From NCBI GenBank assembly GCA_040381555.1, contig JBEIHC010000075.1, positions 1-13,837 on the forward strand: a stretch of DNA of 13,837 nucleotides, written 5' to 3'. Source of the DNA: CANHCC01 sp040381555. GTDB taxonomy: Bacteria; Bacteroidota; Bacteroidia; J057; RFSG01. The notes below the pieces were generated by a model that made no database searches, was not told the DNA's origin, and saw only the letters and a program-made list of their open reading frames with translations. The translations under genes and the position numbers were made by a program. Shown here piece by piece: positions 7,557-13,043 of this stretch (positions are counted from its first letter, which is position 1; each line of letters begins with the position of its first letter).

Positions 7557-8720
7557 ATGGGTAAGAATATGAAAATTGGAATCGTCTGTTACCCGACTTT
7601 TGGCGGGAGTGGTGTGGTGGCAACGGAGCTTGGCAAAGCCTTAGCGATGAAAGGACATGAAGTTCATTTTATCACTTCGCATTGGCCCATTCGGTTAGAT
7701 CATTTTACAGAAAATGTTTTCTATCATGAGGTAAATGTAGCCGACTATCCTTTATTTGAATTTCCACCCTATGAATCCGCATTGGCATCCAAGATTGTGG
7801 ATGTAGCTAGATTTCAAAATTTGGACATCTTGCATGTTCATTATGCGATTCCACATGCGAGCAGTGCTGTATTTGCCCGTCAAATTTTGCAGCGAGAATA
7901 CGGTAAGTATTTACCTGTGATAACAACACTCCATGGAACAGACATTACACTAGTTGGTAAGGATGCGTCATTTTCTCCTGTAGTATCTTACTCTTTACAT
8001 GAGAGTGATGGAGTTACAGCAGTTTCTAAATTTCTGGCAGAAGCCACTCAAGAAACTTTCCACACGGGTATTGACATTCGGGTAATACCTAATTTTATTG
8101 ATCTTCAGAGATTTCAAAAATTAAACAAGGAGCATTTTCGGAAGTTACTCGCCTCTGACGAAGAAAAGGTATTGATGCACACCAGTAATTTTCGCAAGGT
8201 CAAACGGATTGAGGACTGCATTTTGGTATTTGAGAAGGTTCGAAAAAAGATGCCTGCAAAGCTCTTAATGGTGGGGGATGGTCCTGAAAGGATAAATGCA
8301 GAGGAACTTTGCCGGCAATTAGGATTGTGTGAGGATATTAAATTCCTTGGAAAACAGCAATCAGTAGAAGAATTATTAGCAGTGAGTGATTTATTTTTGC
8401 TTCCTTCCGGCTCTGAGAGTTTTGGATTGGCAGCATTGGAAGCTATGGCCTGTGGAGTGCCTGTAATATCCTCAAATACCGGTGGAATCCCGGAGGTTAA
8501 TGAAGATGATTATTCCGGGTATTTATGCCCAGTTGGGGCAATAGAGGAGATGGCAGAAAAAGCAATTTATTTATTATCTGATGCCGATAGATTAAATCAG
8601 TTTTCAAAGCAGGCAATCTTACAAGCTTCAAGATTTGAGATCAGTAAGATATTACCAGTTTATGAAAATTACTACTTCGAAATTCTGGAAAAATCCAAAA
8701 ATTTAAACAACCTGAGATAA
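7557..8720 (+). CDS. bshA: N-acetyl-alpha-D-glucosaminyl L-malate synthase BshA
   Basis: This is a 387-residue GT-B fold, GT4-family glycosyltransferase that joins GlcNAc from UDP-GlcNAc to L-malate, the first step of bacillithiol synthesis in the cytoplasm. The N-terminus, MKIGIVCYPTFGGSGVVATE followed by LGKAL (from residue 5), is highly characteristic of BshA. Further family stretches are HVHYAIPHASSA (93-104), LHGTDITLVG (125-134) and the donor-site EX7E motif E287/E295 within GSESFGLAALEAMACG. The length is typical. Two starts are possible: the ATG at 7557 or the ATG at 7569 (MKIGIV), which matches the usual BshA N-terminus and has a purine-rich GGGTAAGAA before it. It sits 36 nt after the M1 peptidase gene. 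bshB and bshC are not in the window. Confidence 0.95.
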   Translation: MGKNMKIGIVCYPTFGGSGVVATELGKALAMKGHEVHFITSHWPIRLDHFTENVFYHEVNVADYPLFEFPPYESALASKIVDVARFQNLDILHVHYAIPHASSAVFARQILQREYGKYLPVITTLHGTDITLVGKDASFSPVVSYSLHESDGVTAVSKFLAEATQETFHTGIDIRVIPNFIDLQRFQKLNKEHFRKLLASDEEKVLMHTSNFRKVKRIEDCILVFEKVRKKMPAKLLMVGDGPERINAEELCRQLGLCEDIKFLGKQQSVEELLAVSDLFLLPSGSESFGLAALEAMACGVPVISSNTGGIPEVNEDDYSGYLCPVGAIEEMAEKAIYLLSDADRLNQFSKQAILQASRFEISKILPVYENYYFEILEKSKNLNNLR

Positions 8721-8735
8721 TCATTTGCGTATTAT

Positions 8736-8743
8736 TATCTTTG
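8736..8743 (+). promoter_or_regulatory. -7 box abutting the DUF4834-like gene
   Basis: TATCTTTG is a full TAnnTTTG match ending 7 nt before the ATG at 8751, predicting a leader of only a few bases. The -33 region (around 8711-8716) has only CTG in place of TTG. Confidence 0.5.
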
Positions 8744-8750
8744 CTATGTC

Positions 8751-8966
8751 ATGATTAAGTTTATCCTCTTCCTAGTCTTTTTGTATTTTGCGTTTAAATT
8801 TTTATTTGCGCTCTTCGGAATAAACATTGCTAAAATGGCAGCCAAAGAGGCAGTGCGTGATGCTCAGGCAAATTTCCAACATTCGAATTACAGTCGTACA
8901 CAAAACAACACAAATCCTACTGGACAAAGTAAGGTAGAAGATATTGATTTTGAGGAGATTAAATAA
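8751..8966 (+). CDS. Small single-span membrane protein, DUF4834-like
   Basis: This is a 71-residue protein. Residues 2-22 (IKFILFLVFLYFAFKFLFAL) form one strongly hydrophobic helix. A short amphipathic stretch, NIAKMAAKEAVRDAQANF, follows, then a polar Asn/Gln/Thr-rich linker, and an acidic end (KVEDIDFEEIK). This layout of one N-terminal helix, a charged middle and a terminal acidic Asp-Tyr/Phe-Glu-Glu motif resembles the DUF4834 family, which is largely confined to Bacteroidota and has no known function. A TATCTTTG box 7 nt upstream suggests its own promoter, although it follows bshA by 30 nt and may also be read through from it. The family call is from pattern memory, so moderate. Confidence 0.7.
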   Translation: MIKFILFLVFLYFAFKFLFALFGINIAKMAAKEAVRDAQANFQHSNYSRTQNNTNPTGQSKVEDIDFEEIK

Positions 8967-8985
8967 TTTTTTGGAACCCTTTTTG

Positions 8986-9375
8986 TCAAGGCGTTCTTGA
9001 AATTGATTTAATTAATCCAGAGAAACTGACTTCATCTTAGTATAGAAATATAAGTTGAGAAGTTTCAGCTAAATGATTAGTATCCATTTGATATTCTGAA
9101 ACTTATCAAGATGTCATTGATTTCAGACTAAGTAATTCAAGAAAATTAAATTATTAGGGAGTATGGGATATGAGGATGCTTTTGAGTCCCTTTTACCAAT
9201 TTAAGACAAATAGAATTAGAGGGATAACTTATCAAGGCGTCCTTGGTGAAAGTCAAATCAACATGAGCCCTGTTTACTCCAGAAAACTCAAGATTTTATC
9301 AAGGCGTACTTGGTAAATCCCCATAAAAATAGGCCAATTCACCCCCAAAAACCATTTTTGTCAAGGCGTCCTTGG
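8986..9375. repeat. Five dispersed copies of the dyad TCAAGGCGTNCTTGG
   Basis: The copies lie at 8986-9000 (TCAAGGCGTTCTTGA), 9106-9120 (diverged TCAAGATGTCATTGA), 9232-9246 (TCAAGGCGTCCTTGG), 9299-9313 (TCAAGGCGTACTTGG) and 9361-9375 (TCAAGGCGTCCTTGG). Each is an interrupted palindrome, and the best copies pair CAAGG with CCTTG around CGT. Start-to-start distances are 120, 126, 67 and 62, close to multiples of about 62. The first and last copies share an extended left flank AACC(C/A)TTTTTG (8975-8985, 9350-9360). The second and third share ACTTA directly before the repeat. The intervening sequences are otherwise dissimilar. All copies are in the same orientation. The function is unknown; a REP-like element, protein-binding array or transcript-end structure are possible readings. 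Confidence 0.85.
9060..9104. other. Two-part stem-loop next to repeat copy two
   Basis: AAGTTTCAG (9060-9068) pairs perfectly with CTGAAACTT (9096-9104), and inside it AAATG (9071-9075) pairs with CATTT (9085-9089) around a 9-nt loop. The structure ends one base before repeat copy two. It is not followed by a T-run, so it is not a classic intrinsic terminator. Confidence 0.45.
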
Positions 9376-9389
9376 TTCAATAAACCATT

Positions 9390-9938
9390 TCAAACCCACT
9401 CAATCTTCTTAATCCCGCTAAAATGCTTCTGAAAGGCTTGCTGCAGTCCACCTTCAATGGTATCCTTCACAAACGGACAATCTCGACAAGCTCCTCTTGG
9501 ATTTACCGTTAAAACACCCTCCTTTAACCCACCAAAAATCATCTCTCCCCCATCCCCACTCGTTGCATTTCGAATACTACCCCGCAACACTTCTATAACA
9601 GCATTCTCCGTTTCATCTGCCGAAGTTTCTATGCTCGGGGTATCATAACTTGCCGGTAATTGGCTGTCTAAAAATCGATCGACAGCCTCCCGAATATCTT
9701 CAATGATATGCTCCCAGTCATAGTTAGGATCCCGAACAAGAGTAAAAAATTCTTTCCGAATAAATACCCTTTGTACGAAGCGGTAATTCAGAAGTCGCTG
9801 AGCCAGAGGCGCATTCGATGCCTGGGAAAAGGAAGAATATTCCAACCACCCATCTCGGGGAATCAATTCCCTACCAACTGATATACGAATTGCATTGGGA
9901 TTCGGGGTTTCTTCTGCTAAAATCTTTTCTTGTGCCAT
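9390..9938 (-). CDS. NifU/Nfu-family Fe-S cluster scaffold protein
   Basis: This is a 182-residue, two-domain protein. Residues 1-95 form an Nfu N-terminal domain, opening AEETPNPNAIRI as in Nfu proteins (the TPNPNA motif). Residues about 110-182 form the NifU C-terminal domain with GACRDCPFVKDTIEGG (149-164). C151 and C154 are the CxxC pair that holds a [4Fe-4S] cluster at a dimer interface. The likely role is delivery of Fe-S clusters to target apoproteins in the cytoplasm. The motif is CRDCP rather than the more common CxGCP, a small deviation; the two cysteines are intact. It is divergent from the T9SS-type gene (57-nt gap) and convergent with the DUF4834-like gene across the repeat region. 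The start at 9938 gives the conserved N-terminus. Confidence 0.93.
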   Translation of the reverse strand: MAQEKILAEETPNPNAIRISVGRELIPRDGWLEYSSFSQASNAPLAQRLLNYRFVQRVFIRKEFFTLVRDPNYDWEHIIEDIREAVDRFLDSQLPASYDTPSIETSADETENAVIEVLRGSIRNATSGDGGEMIFGGLKEGVLTVNPRGACRDCPFVKDTIEGGLQQAFQKHFSGIKKIEWV

Positions 9939-9942
9939 GCAG

Positions 9943-9976
9943 TAAAATTAAGAAGCCTTGTGTTCGTTCTACAAAA
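9943..9976 (-). promoter_or_regulatory. Candidate promoter of the NifU-family gene
   Basis: On the minus strand TTTTG (9976-9972), 21 nt, then TAATTTTA (9950-9943) resembles the Bacteroidota -33/-7 pair with the last base of TAnnTTTG changed. The box ends 4 nt before the ATG, so the transcript would be essentially leaderless. It overlaps the oppositely directed promoter candidate. Confidence 0.35.
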
Positions 9977-9990
9977 AACTCCCAATTTTG
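9958..9990 (+). promoter_or_regulatory. Candidate promoter of the T9SS-type secreted protein
   Basis: TTG (9958-9960), 22 nt, then CAATTTTG (9983-9990), one fixed base off TAnnTTTG. The box is 5 nt before the ATG at 9996. The GAGGAA between box and start could instead be a Shine-Dalgarno site within a longer transcript; both readings cannot hold for the same mRNA. Confidence 0.35.
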
Positions 9991-9995
9991 AGGAA

Positions 9996-11117
9996 ATGTT
10001 AATCACGCTCCGTCTCTTTTTTCTATCCTTTGGATTCCTTTTTCTGATAGGCCAGGTCTTTGCACAGGCTCCTGCCCACGATGAATGTTACCAAGCCAAA
10101 GAATTACCGGAGAATGAATGGCTAGAAGAGGATAACTACCAAGCAAGCCTAAGCCCCGAAAACACTCGTCCACCGAGATTTCCTGCCACCTGCATTCAAA
10201 CTTACGAAAATGATTTATGGTACAGATTCGAAACTCAGGGTTTTGCTGAATATCAGATTACTATCGTACACAATACCTGCAATACCCCTGCAGGATTACA
10301 AGCGCTATTGATCCAAGGAGAGGAATGTGATACAAAAAAATACAGCATCCAAGCCTGTTCCAATCGAAAAATAGCGGATACCATAAAATTATTTTTCTCC
10401 AGCCCCAAAGAACCCAAATCCTGGCTTTTATATATTGATGGGTATGATGGCACGCTTTGTTCGTATGATTTGCAACTAAAAAAAGCTCCGGGTGCTGCAT
10501 ACTCTATGGAAAATTTAGCCTACAATAAATTCTATACGGACACAAACTGTACCGAACTTCCTCTGAACCTGAATGTTAAATTTGAAAACAATAAACCCAT
10601 CCTTAAATGGGAGGACACTGAGTCCAATCAGGCAAATGCCTATTTGATTGAGCGAGTATTAAAATATTCAATAGAGAAAATTGGAGTTATCATTCCCGAA
10701 CCCCTGGCGGTTGGGTATCAGGAATCCTTTCAATTCATTGATAAGAATAGTTTATTTGATGAAGGTAGTTCTTATACTTACCGTATCTCTAGAATTGATA
10801 AAGAAGGCAACAGGACTTGCTCAGAAAAGATTTCCGGATTGGCTCAGGTTACCCGAGAATTCTTTGTTACGGAACCTGTCTTTTCTGGTCAGCCAGGATT
10901 TTATAAAGTCAGTTATTTTAATCGAAAAAAACAAGATTACACGCTAGCCATACTCGATGAGCAGTATATCACCCTAAAATCTATCAAAATCAAAAAACTG
11001 GAAGTGGGTGAAAGCATTTCCCAATTAGATTTATCTGCCTACCCTCCTGGAGTTTACTATTTTAGAATGAGTAATGGCAAAATTGATTTTGTTCGAAAAA
11101 TTGAAAAAGTAAATTGA
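9996..11117 (+). CDS. Secreted multidomain protein with T9SS-like C-terminal sorting domain
   Basis: I place the start at the ATG at 9996 (373 residues) and not at an in-frame ATG at 9930. The later start gives a clean signal peptide (1-24, LFFLSFGFLFLIGQVFAQ), has GAGGAA before it and avoids overlap with the divergent NifU-family gene. Residues about 28-165 resemble the cysteine-containing N-terminal beta domain of Bacteroidota surface proteins (HDECYQA and ENDLWYRFET). About 190-290 look like a fibronectin-III-type or linker region. The C-terminus, LDLSAYPPGVYYFRMSNGK (from about 344), matches the type A T9SS sorting-domain pattern (LdLs-lpaGvYflrv). It is expected to cross the outer membrane by T9SS and be attached or released there. 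No catalytic motif is seen, so adhesion or a structural role is only a guess. Confidence 0.8.
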   Translation: MLITLRLFFLSFGFLFLIGQVFAQAPAHDECYQAKELPENEWLEEDNYQASLSPENTRPPRFPATCIQTYENDLWYRFETQGFAEYQITIVHNTCNTPAGLQALLIQGEECDTKKYSIQACSNRKIADTIKLFFSSPKEPKSWLLYIDGYDGTLCSYDLQLKKAPGAAYSMENLAYNKFYTDTNCTELPLNLNVKFENNKPILKWEDTESNQANAYLIERVLKYSIEKIGVIIPEPLAVGYQESFQFIDKNSLFDEGSSYTYRISRIDKEGNRTCSEKISGLAQVTREFFVTEPVFSGQPGFYKVSYFNRKKQDYTLAILDEQYITLKSIKIKKLEVGESISQLDLSAYPPGVYYFRMSNGKIDFVRKIEKVN

Positions 11118-11124
11118 GAAATTC

Positions 11125-11340
11125 ACCGCAGAGCCAACAGAGTACAAACGGAGTTTCACAAAGTTTTTACTGAATACTCCTATTCCCCTCCGCTTTTTAC
11201 CGCAGAGCCAACAGAGTACAAACGGAGTTTCACTGAGTTTATTCCGAACACTCCTATTCCCTCTCTGCTTTTTAACCGCAGAGCCAACAGAGTACAAACG
11301 GAGTTTCACAGAGTTTTTACTGAATACTCCTATTCCCCTC
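11125..11340 (+). repeat. Three tandem ~75-bp repeats (ACCGCAGAG family)
   Basis: The units start at 11125 (74 bp), 11199 (76 bp) and 11275 (66 bp before divergence). The first 35 bases, from ACCGCAGAG through GGAGTTTCAC, are identical in all three. Units one and three are nearly identical throughout their shared 66 bases (one difference seen), while unit two differs in the middle and end. Within each unit a GAG trinucleotide recurs roughly every 9-11 bases (CAGAG, CAGAG, CGGAG, CAGAG or variants), a helical-turn spacing. The near identity suggests recent duplication or gene-conversion-like upkeep. Confidence 0.93.
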
Positions 11341-11345
11341 AGCGC

Positions 11346-11376
11346 AACTCCGTTTGAACTCCGTTTCCTCTGCGGT
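11346..11376 (-). repeat. Inverted copy of the 75-bp repeat head
   Basis: Read on the minus strand, this 31-bp segment begins ACCGCAGAG and ends CAAACGGAGTT. It matches the first 31 bases of the direct units at 27 of 31 positions. With unit three (11275-11305) it can form a long hairpin with a 40-nt loop, which could stop transcription from either side of this convergent gap. Confidence 0.85.
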
Positions 11377-11434
11377 GAACTTCAGGATGAGCGAAGCGAA
11401 TCCTCCGCGGTGAACCTAAGATGAGCGAAGCGAA
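11368..11434. repeat. Tandem pair containing GATGAGCGAAGCGAA
   Basis: CTC(T/C)GCGGTGAAC occurs at 11368-11380 and 11403-11415, and GATGAGCGAAGCGAA is exact at 11386-11400 and 11420-11434, giving a 34-35-bp tandem pair. The first half-unit overlaps the inverted repeat arm, so the two repeat types are interlocked. The second GATGAGCGAAGCGAA lies within the 3' end of the ABC gene and encodes its last residues. Confidence 0.88.
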
Positions 11435-12141
11435 ATCCCATAAACCTCTCCATAAAACCGCTCCCTCTGAACCTCTGAAACCTTTCCCTCCCAAACTAAA
11501 TGCCCAGACCTTATCCCCAAGAAATGAGCATTGGGCAATGAGAATATTTCAACATCATGGCTTACACAAAGAATCGTTTTACCTGCTTGAGTGAGTTGCT
11601 CCAATAATTGATATAACTCTTTACGATTGAGGGGATCCAGAAATCTTGAAGGTTCATCCAAAAGCATCACCTCTGTTTCTTGAATCAATGCCTGAGTGAG
11701 GTACACCTTCTGAAGCTCTCCTCCTGATAGTTCAGAAAGCATTTGATCCAAAAAAGGCATAACCCCAGTTACAGCAGCTGCTTTATCCAAAGCATGATAA
11801 TCGGAGGCTTGGTAATTCCCCCAAAAACCTAAACGGGAAAACCTCCCCAACAGTATGAAATCCCTTACATTCAAAGCAAATGGTAGCGTATGTAACTGTT
11901 GAATTATAGCTAATTGCTTAGAAAGTTCAGATTCTGTCCACTGCCGGAGGGGCCTATCTAAAAAAGAAATGCTCCCGGAAAAAGGGAGCATTTTACAGAG
12001 TGTTTGTAGGAGAGTAGATTTACCACTTCCATTTAAACCGGTAATAAAAGTTAAGCTACTAGGCTGAATGCCGAAAGAAAGCGAATGAAGAATTTCTTTC
12101 TGTCCGCGTGAAACACTTACTTGATCAACCTGGAAAACCAA
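11416..12141 (-). CDS. ABC transporter ATP-binding protein (cobalamin/iron-siderophore class)
   Basis: This is a 241-residue ATPase with every ABC motif: Walker A GLNGSGKST (35-43), Q-loop glutamine at 81-82, signature LSGGE (138-142), Walker B VMLLDEP (158-164), D-loop FLDP (167-170) and H-loop H195. The NVRDFILLGR segment after the Q-loop is typical of the BtuD/FecE/FhuC importer subfamily. It would power a BtuC-like permease from the cytoplasmic side, but no permease or binding protein is in the window. The start is a TTG at 12141, 8 nt after the DUF2795 stop; no ATG or GTG fits and the family N-terminus begins there. The last residues, SLRSS and the TAG stop, come from a GCGAAGCG repeat unit. 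The nearby adenosyltransferase favours a corrinoid substrate, by inference only. Confidence 0.9.
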   Translation of the reverse strand: MVFQVDQVSVSRGQKEILHSLSFGIQPSSLTFITGLNGSGKSTLLQTLCKMLPFSGSISFLDRPLRQWTESELSKQLAIIQQLHTLPFALNVRDFILLGRFSRLGFWGNYQASDYHALDKAAAVTGVMPFLDQMLSELSGGELQKVYLTQALIQETEVMLLDEPSRFLDPLNRKELYQLLEQLTQAGKTILCVSHDVEIFSLPNAHFLGIRSGHLVWEGKVSEVQRERFYGEVYGISLRSS

Positions 12142-12149
12142 CCTGAATA

Positions 12150-12371
12150 TTAGTATTCATCCTCATTGAACAGAAAGTCTTCCTTGGAGGGATAATCAGG
12201 CCAAATCTCCTCGATACTTTCATAAGGCGTATCATCTTCAGGGAGTTCCTGTAAATTTTCTACTACCTCCATAGGGGCACCAGAACGAAGCCCAAAGTCA
12301 ATTAACTCATCGCGGGTTGCCGGCCAAGGGGCATCTTCTAAATAGGTGGCCAATTCCAATGTCCAATACAT
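12150..12371 (-). CDS. DUF2795 family small acidic protein
   Basis: This is a 73-residue protein, strongly acidic. It begins MYWTLELATYLEDAPWPATR, followed by a short helical segment (DELIDFGLRSGAPMEVVENLQEL), and ends in an aspartate/glutamate-rich tail (YESIEEIWPDYPSKEDFLFNEDEY). The LATYLEDAPWPATRDELIDFA-like opening is the DUF2795 signature: a small helical domain of unknown function with a conserved Pro-Ala-Thr/Ser-Lys/Arg-Glu/Asp-Glu-Leu turn. It has the best promoter in the window (TTG-N19-TATTTTTG). The ABC ATPase starts 8 nt after its stop, so the two are one transcription unit. Co-expression with an ABC ATPase is worth noting, but no functional link is known to me. Confidence 0.88.
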   Translation of the reverse strand: MYWTLELATYLEDAPWPATRDELIDFGLRSGAPMEVVENLQELPEDDTPYESIEEIWPDYPSKEDFLFNEDEY

Positions 12372-12405
12372 ATTTTTATGTTTTATTCAATTTCTGATTG
12401 TCACG

Positions 12406-12435
12406 CAAAAATAGAAATTTAAAGGATATTTCCAA
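12406..12435 (-). promoter_or_regulatory. Bacteroidota promoter for the DUF2795-ABC unit
   Basis: On the minus strand TTG (12435-12433), 19 nt, then TATTTTTG (12413-12406) fits the -33/-7 consensus TTG-N17-23-TAnnTTTG without mismatch. Transcription would begin near 12400, leaving a leader of about 28 nt with an AT-rich AAACATAAAAAT before the ATG. It lies in the 108-nt gap after the adenosyltransferase gene, so this pair can be expressed separately from the upstream operon. Confidence 0.65.
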
Positions 12436-12479
12436 TAACAATCCAAAAATTATATAAATACTTAATAATCAGTTTTTTA

Positions 12480-13040
12480 TTACTGCATTTCTGCTCCACG
12501 AGTTACCCAGGGAATTTCTTGGGTACCTTCTTGCGAGGAAATAAAACGGGCGAGAATAAATAAAAAATCAGATAAGCGATTTAAATACTGAATAATGAGC
12601 GGGTTGACCGGTTCCATATTGTGTAATTCAACAACTTGCCGTTCAGACCTTCTGCAAACACATCGTGCGACATGAGCCCAGGCATTATGCACATGCCCAC
12701 CAGGTAAAATAAAATTACTGAGTGCTGGAAGTCCTAATTCCATCTCATCCATCCATTTTTCTAAATCCAAGATTTGCTCCGGAAGAATTTGGGGCAAAAC
12801 CATTTTAGATTTTTGAGGATCGGAAGCTAGGTGAGATCCTATCGTAAACAATACGGTTTGAATGGTTTGAATTCGTTTTGGCAAATCAGGATAGGCCAAT
12901 ACGGCTCCCAAAAGTCCCATCCAGGAATTAAGTTCGTCGACCGTTCCGTACGCCTCAATTCTAAAATGATTTTTATCCACTCGTGTCCCTCCTATTAGGG
13001 ATGTTTGTCCGGTATCACCGGTTTTGGTATAAATTTTCAT
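12480..13040 (-). CDS. Cob(I)yrinic acid a,c-diamide adenosyltransferase, PduO type
   Basis: This is a 186-residue PduO/MMAB-type ATP:corrinoid adenosyltransferase, which transfers the 5'-deoxyadenosyl group of ATP to cob(I)alamin to make adenosylcobalamin in the cytoplasm. The N-terminal ATP-binding loop is TKTGDTGQTSLIGG (5-18). RIEAYGTVDELNSWMGLLGA follows (27-46). The C-terminal half carries CRRSERQVV and IQYLNRLSDFLFILAR, with the Arg/Glu and Asn/Asp residues that bind ATP and corrin. It starts 3 nt after the stop of the lipoprotein gene, with AGGA just before the ATG, and is probably translated from the same mRNA. Acyl-CoA and CoA-transferase metabolism upstream would suit a user such as methylmalonyl-CoA mutase, which is not in view. 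Confidence 0.95.
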   Translation of the reverse strand: MKIYTKTGDTGQTSLIGGTRVDKNHFRIEAYGTVDELNSWMGLLGAVLAYPDLPKRIQTIQTVLFTIGSHLASDPQKSKMVLPQILPEQILDLEKWMDEMELGLPALSNFILPGGHVHNAWAHVARCVCRRSERQVVELHNMEPVNPLIIQYLNRLSDFLFILARFISSQEGTQEIPWVTRGAEMQ

Positions 13041-13043
13041 ATC

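Larger units (their letters stand above)
8967..9389. other. 423-base convergent intergenic region with short palindromic repeats
   Basis: No gene is supported here. The region lies between the 3' ends of the DUF4834-like gene and the NifU-family gene. It holds five copies of a 15-bp dyad-symmetric repeat and a separate 45-nt stem-loop, annotated individually. All frames are short and the sequence is AT-rich apart from the repeat cores. Confidence 0.8.
11118..11415. other. Convergent intergenic region filled by repeats
   Basis: This gap between the T9SS-type gene and the ABC ATPase gene is almost wholly repeat DNA: three ~75-bp direct repeats, an inverted copy of their first 31 bp, and a 34-35-bp tandem pair that runs into the ABC gene. 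A 92-codon minus-strand frame crosses it, but the 74- and 76-bp periods shift frame and I do not regard it as a gene. Confidence 0.8.

Noticed and set aside
8986..9375. CRISPR array
   Set aside because: The repeat core is only 15 bp, spacer lengths vary widely (47-111 bp), one copy is heavily diverged and no cas gene is near. The dyad is better read as a REP-like or binding-site element.
9930..9995. Upstream in-frame ATG at 9930 as start of the T9SS-type protein
   Set aside because: It would overlap the divergent NifU-family gene by 9 nt and place 22 non-signal residues before a clear signal peptide; the ATG at 9996 fits better.
11031..11309. A 92-codon minus-strand frame with repeated KLRLYSVGSAV
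   Set aside because: It is a translation of the tandem repeats running into the antisense of the T9SS-type gene. The 74- and 76-bp periods break frame between units, so it is not a repeat protein.
11118..11415. Insertion sequence or transposon remnant
   Set aside because: No transposase fragment, terminal inverted repeats with target duplication or frame was found; only short tandem and inverted repeats are present.
12440..12479. Terminator after the adenosyltransferase gene
   Set aside because: Only a weak TAATAA/TTATTA pairing is seen; it is AT-rich sequence with no stable stem.
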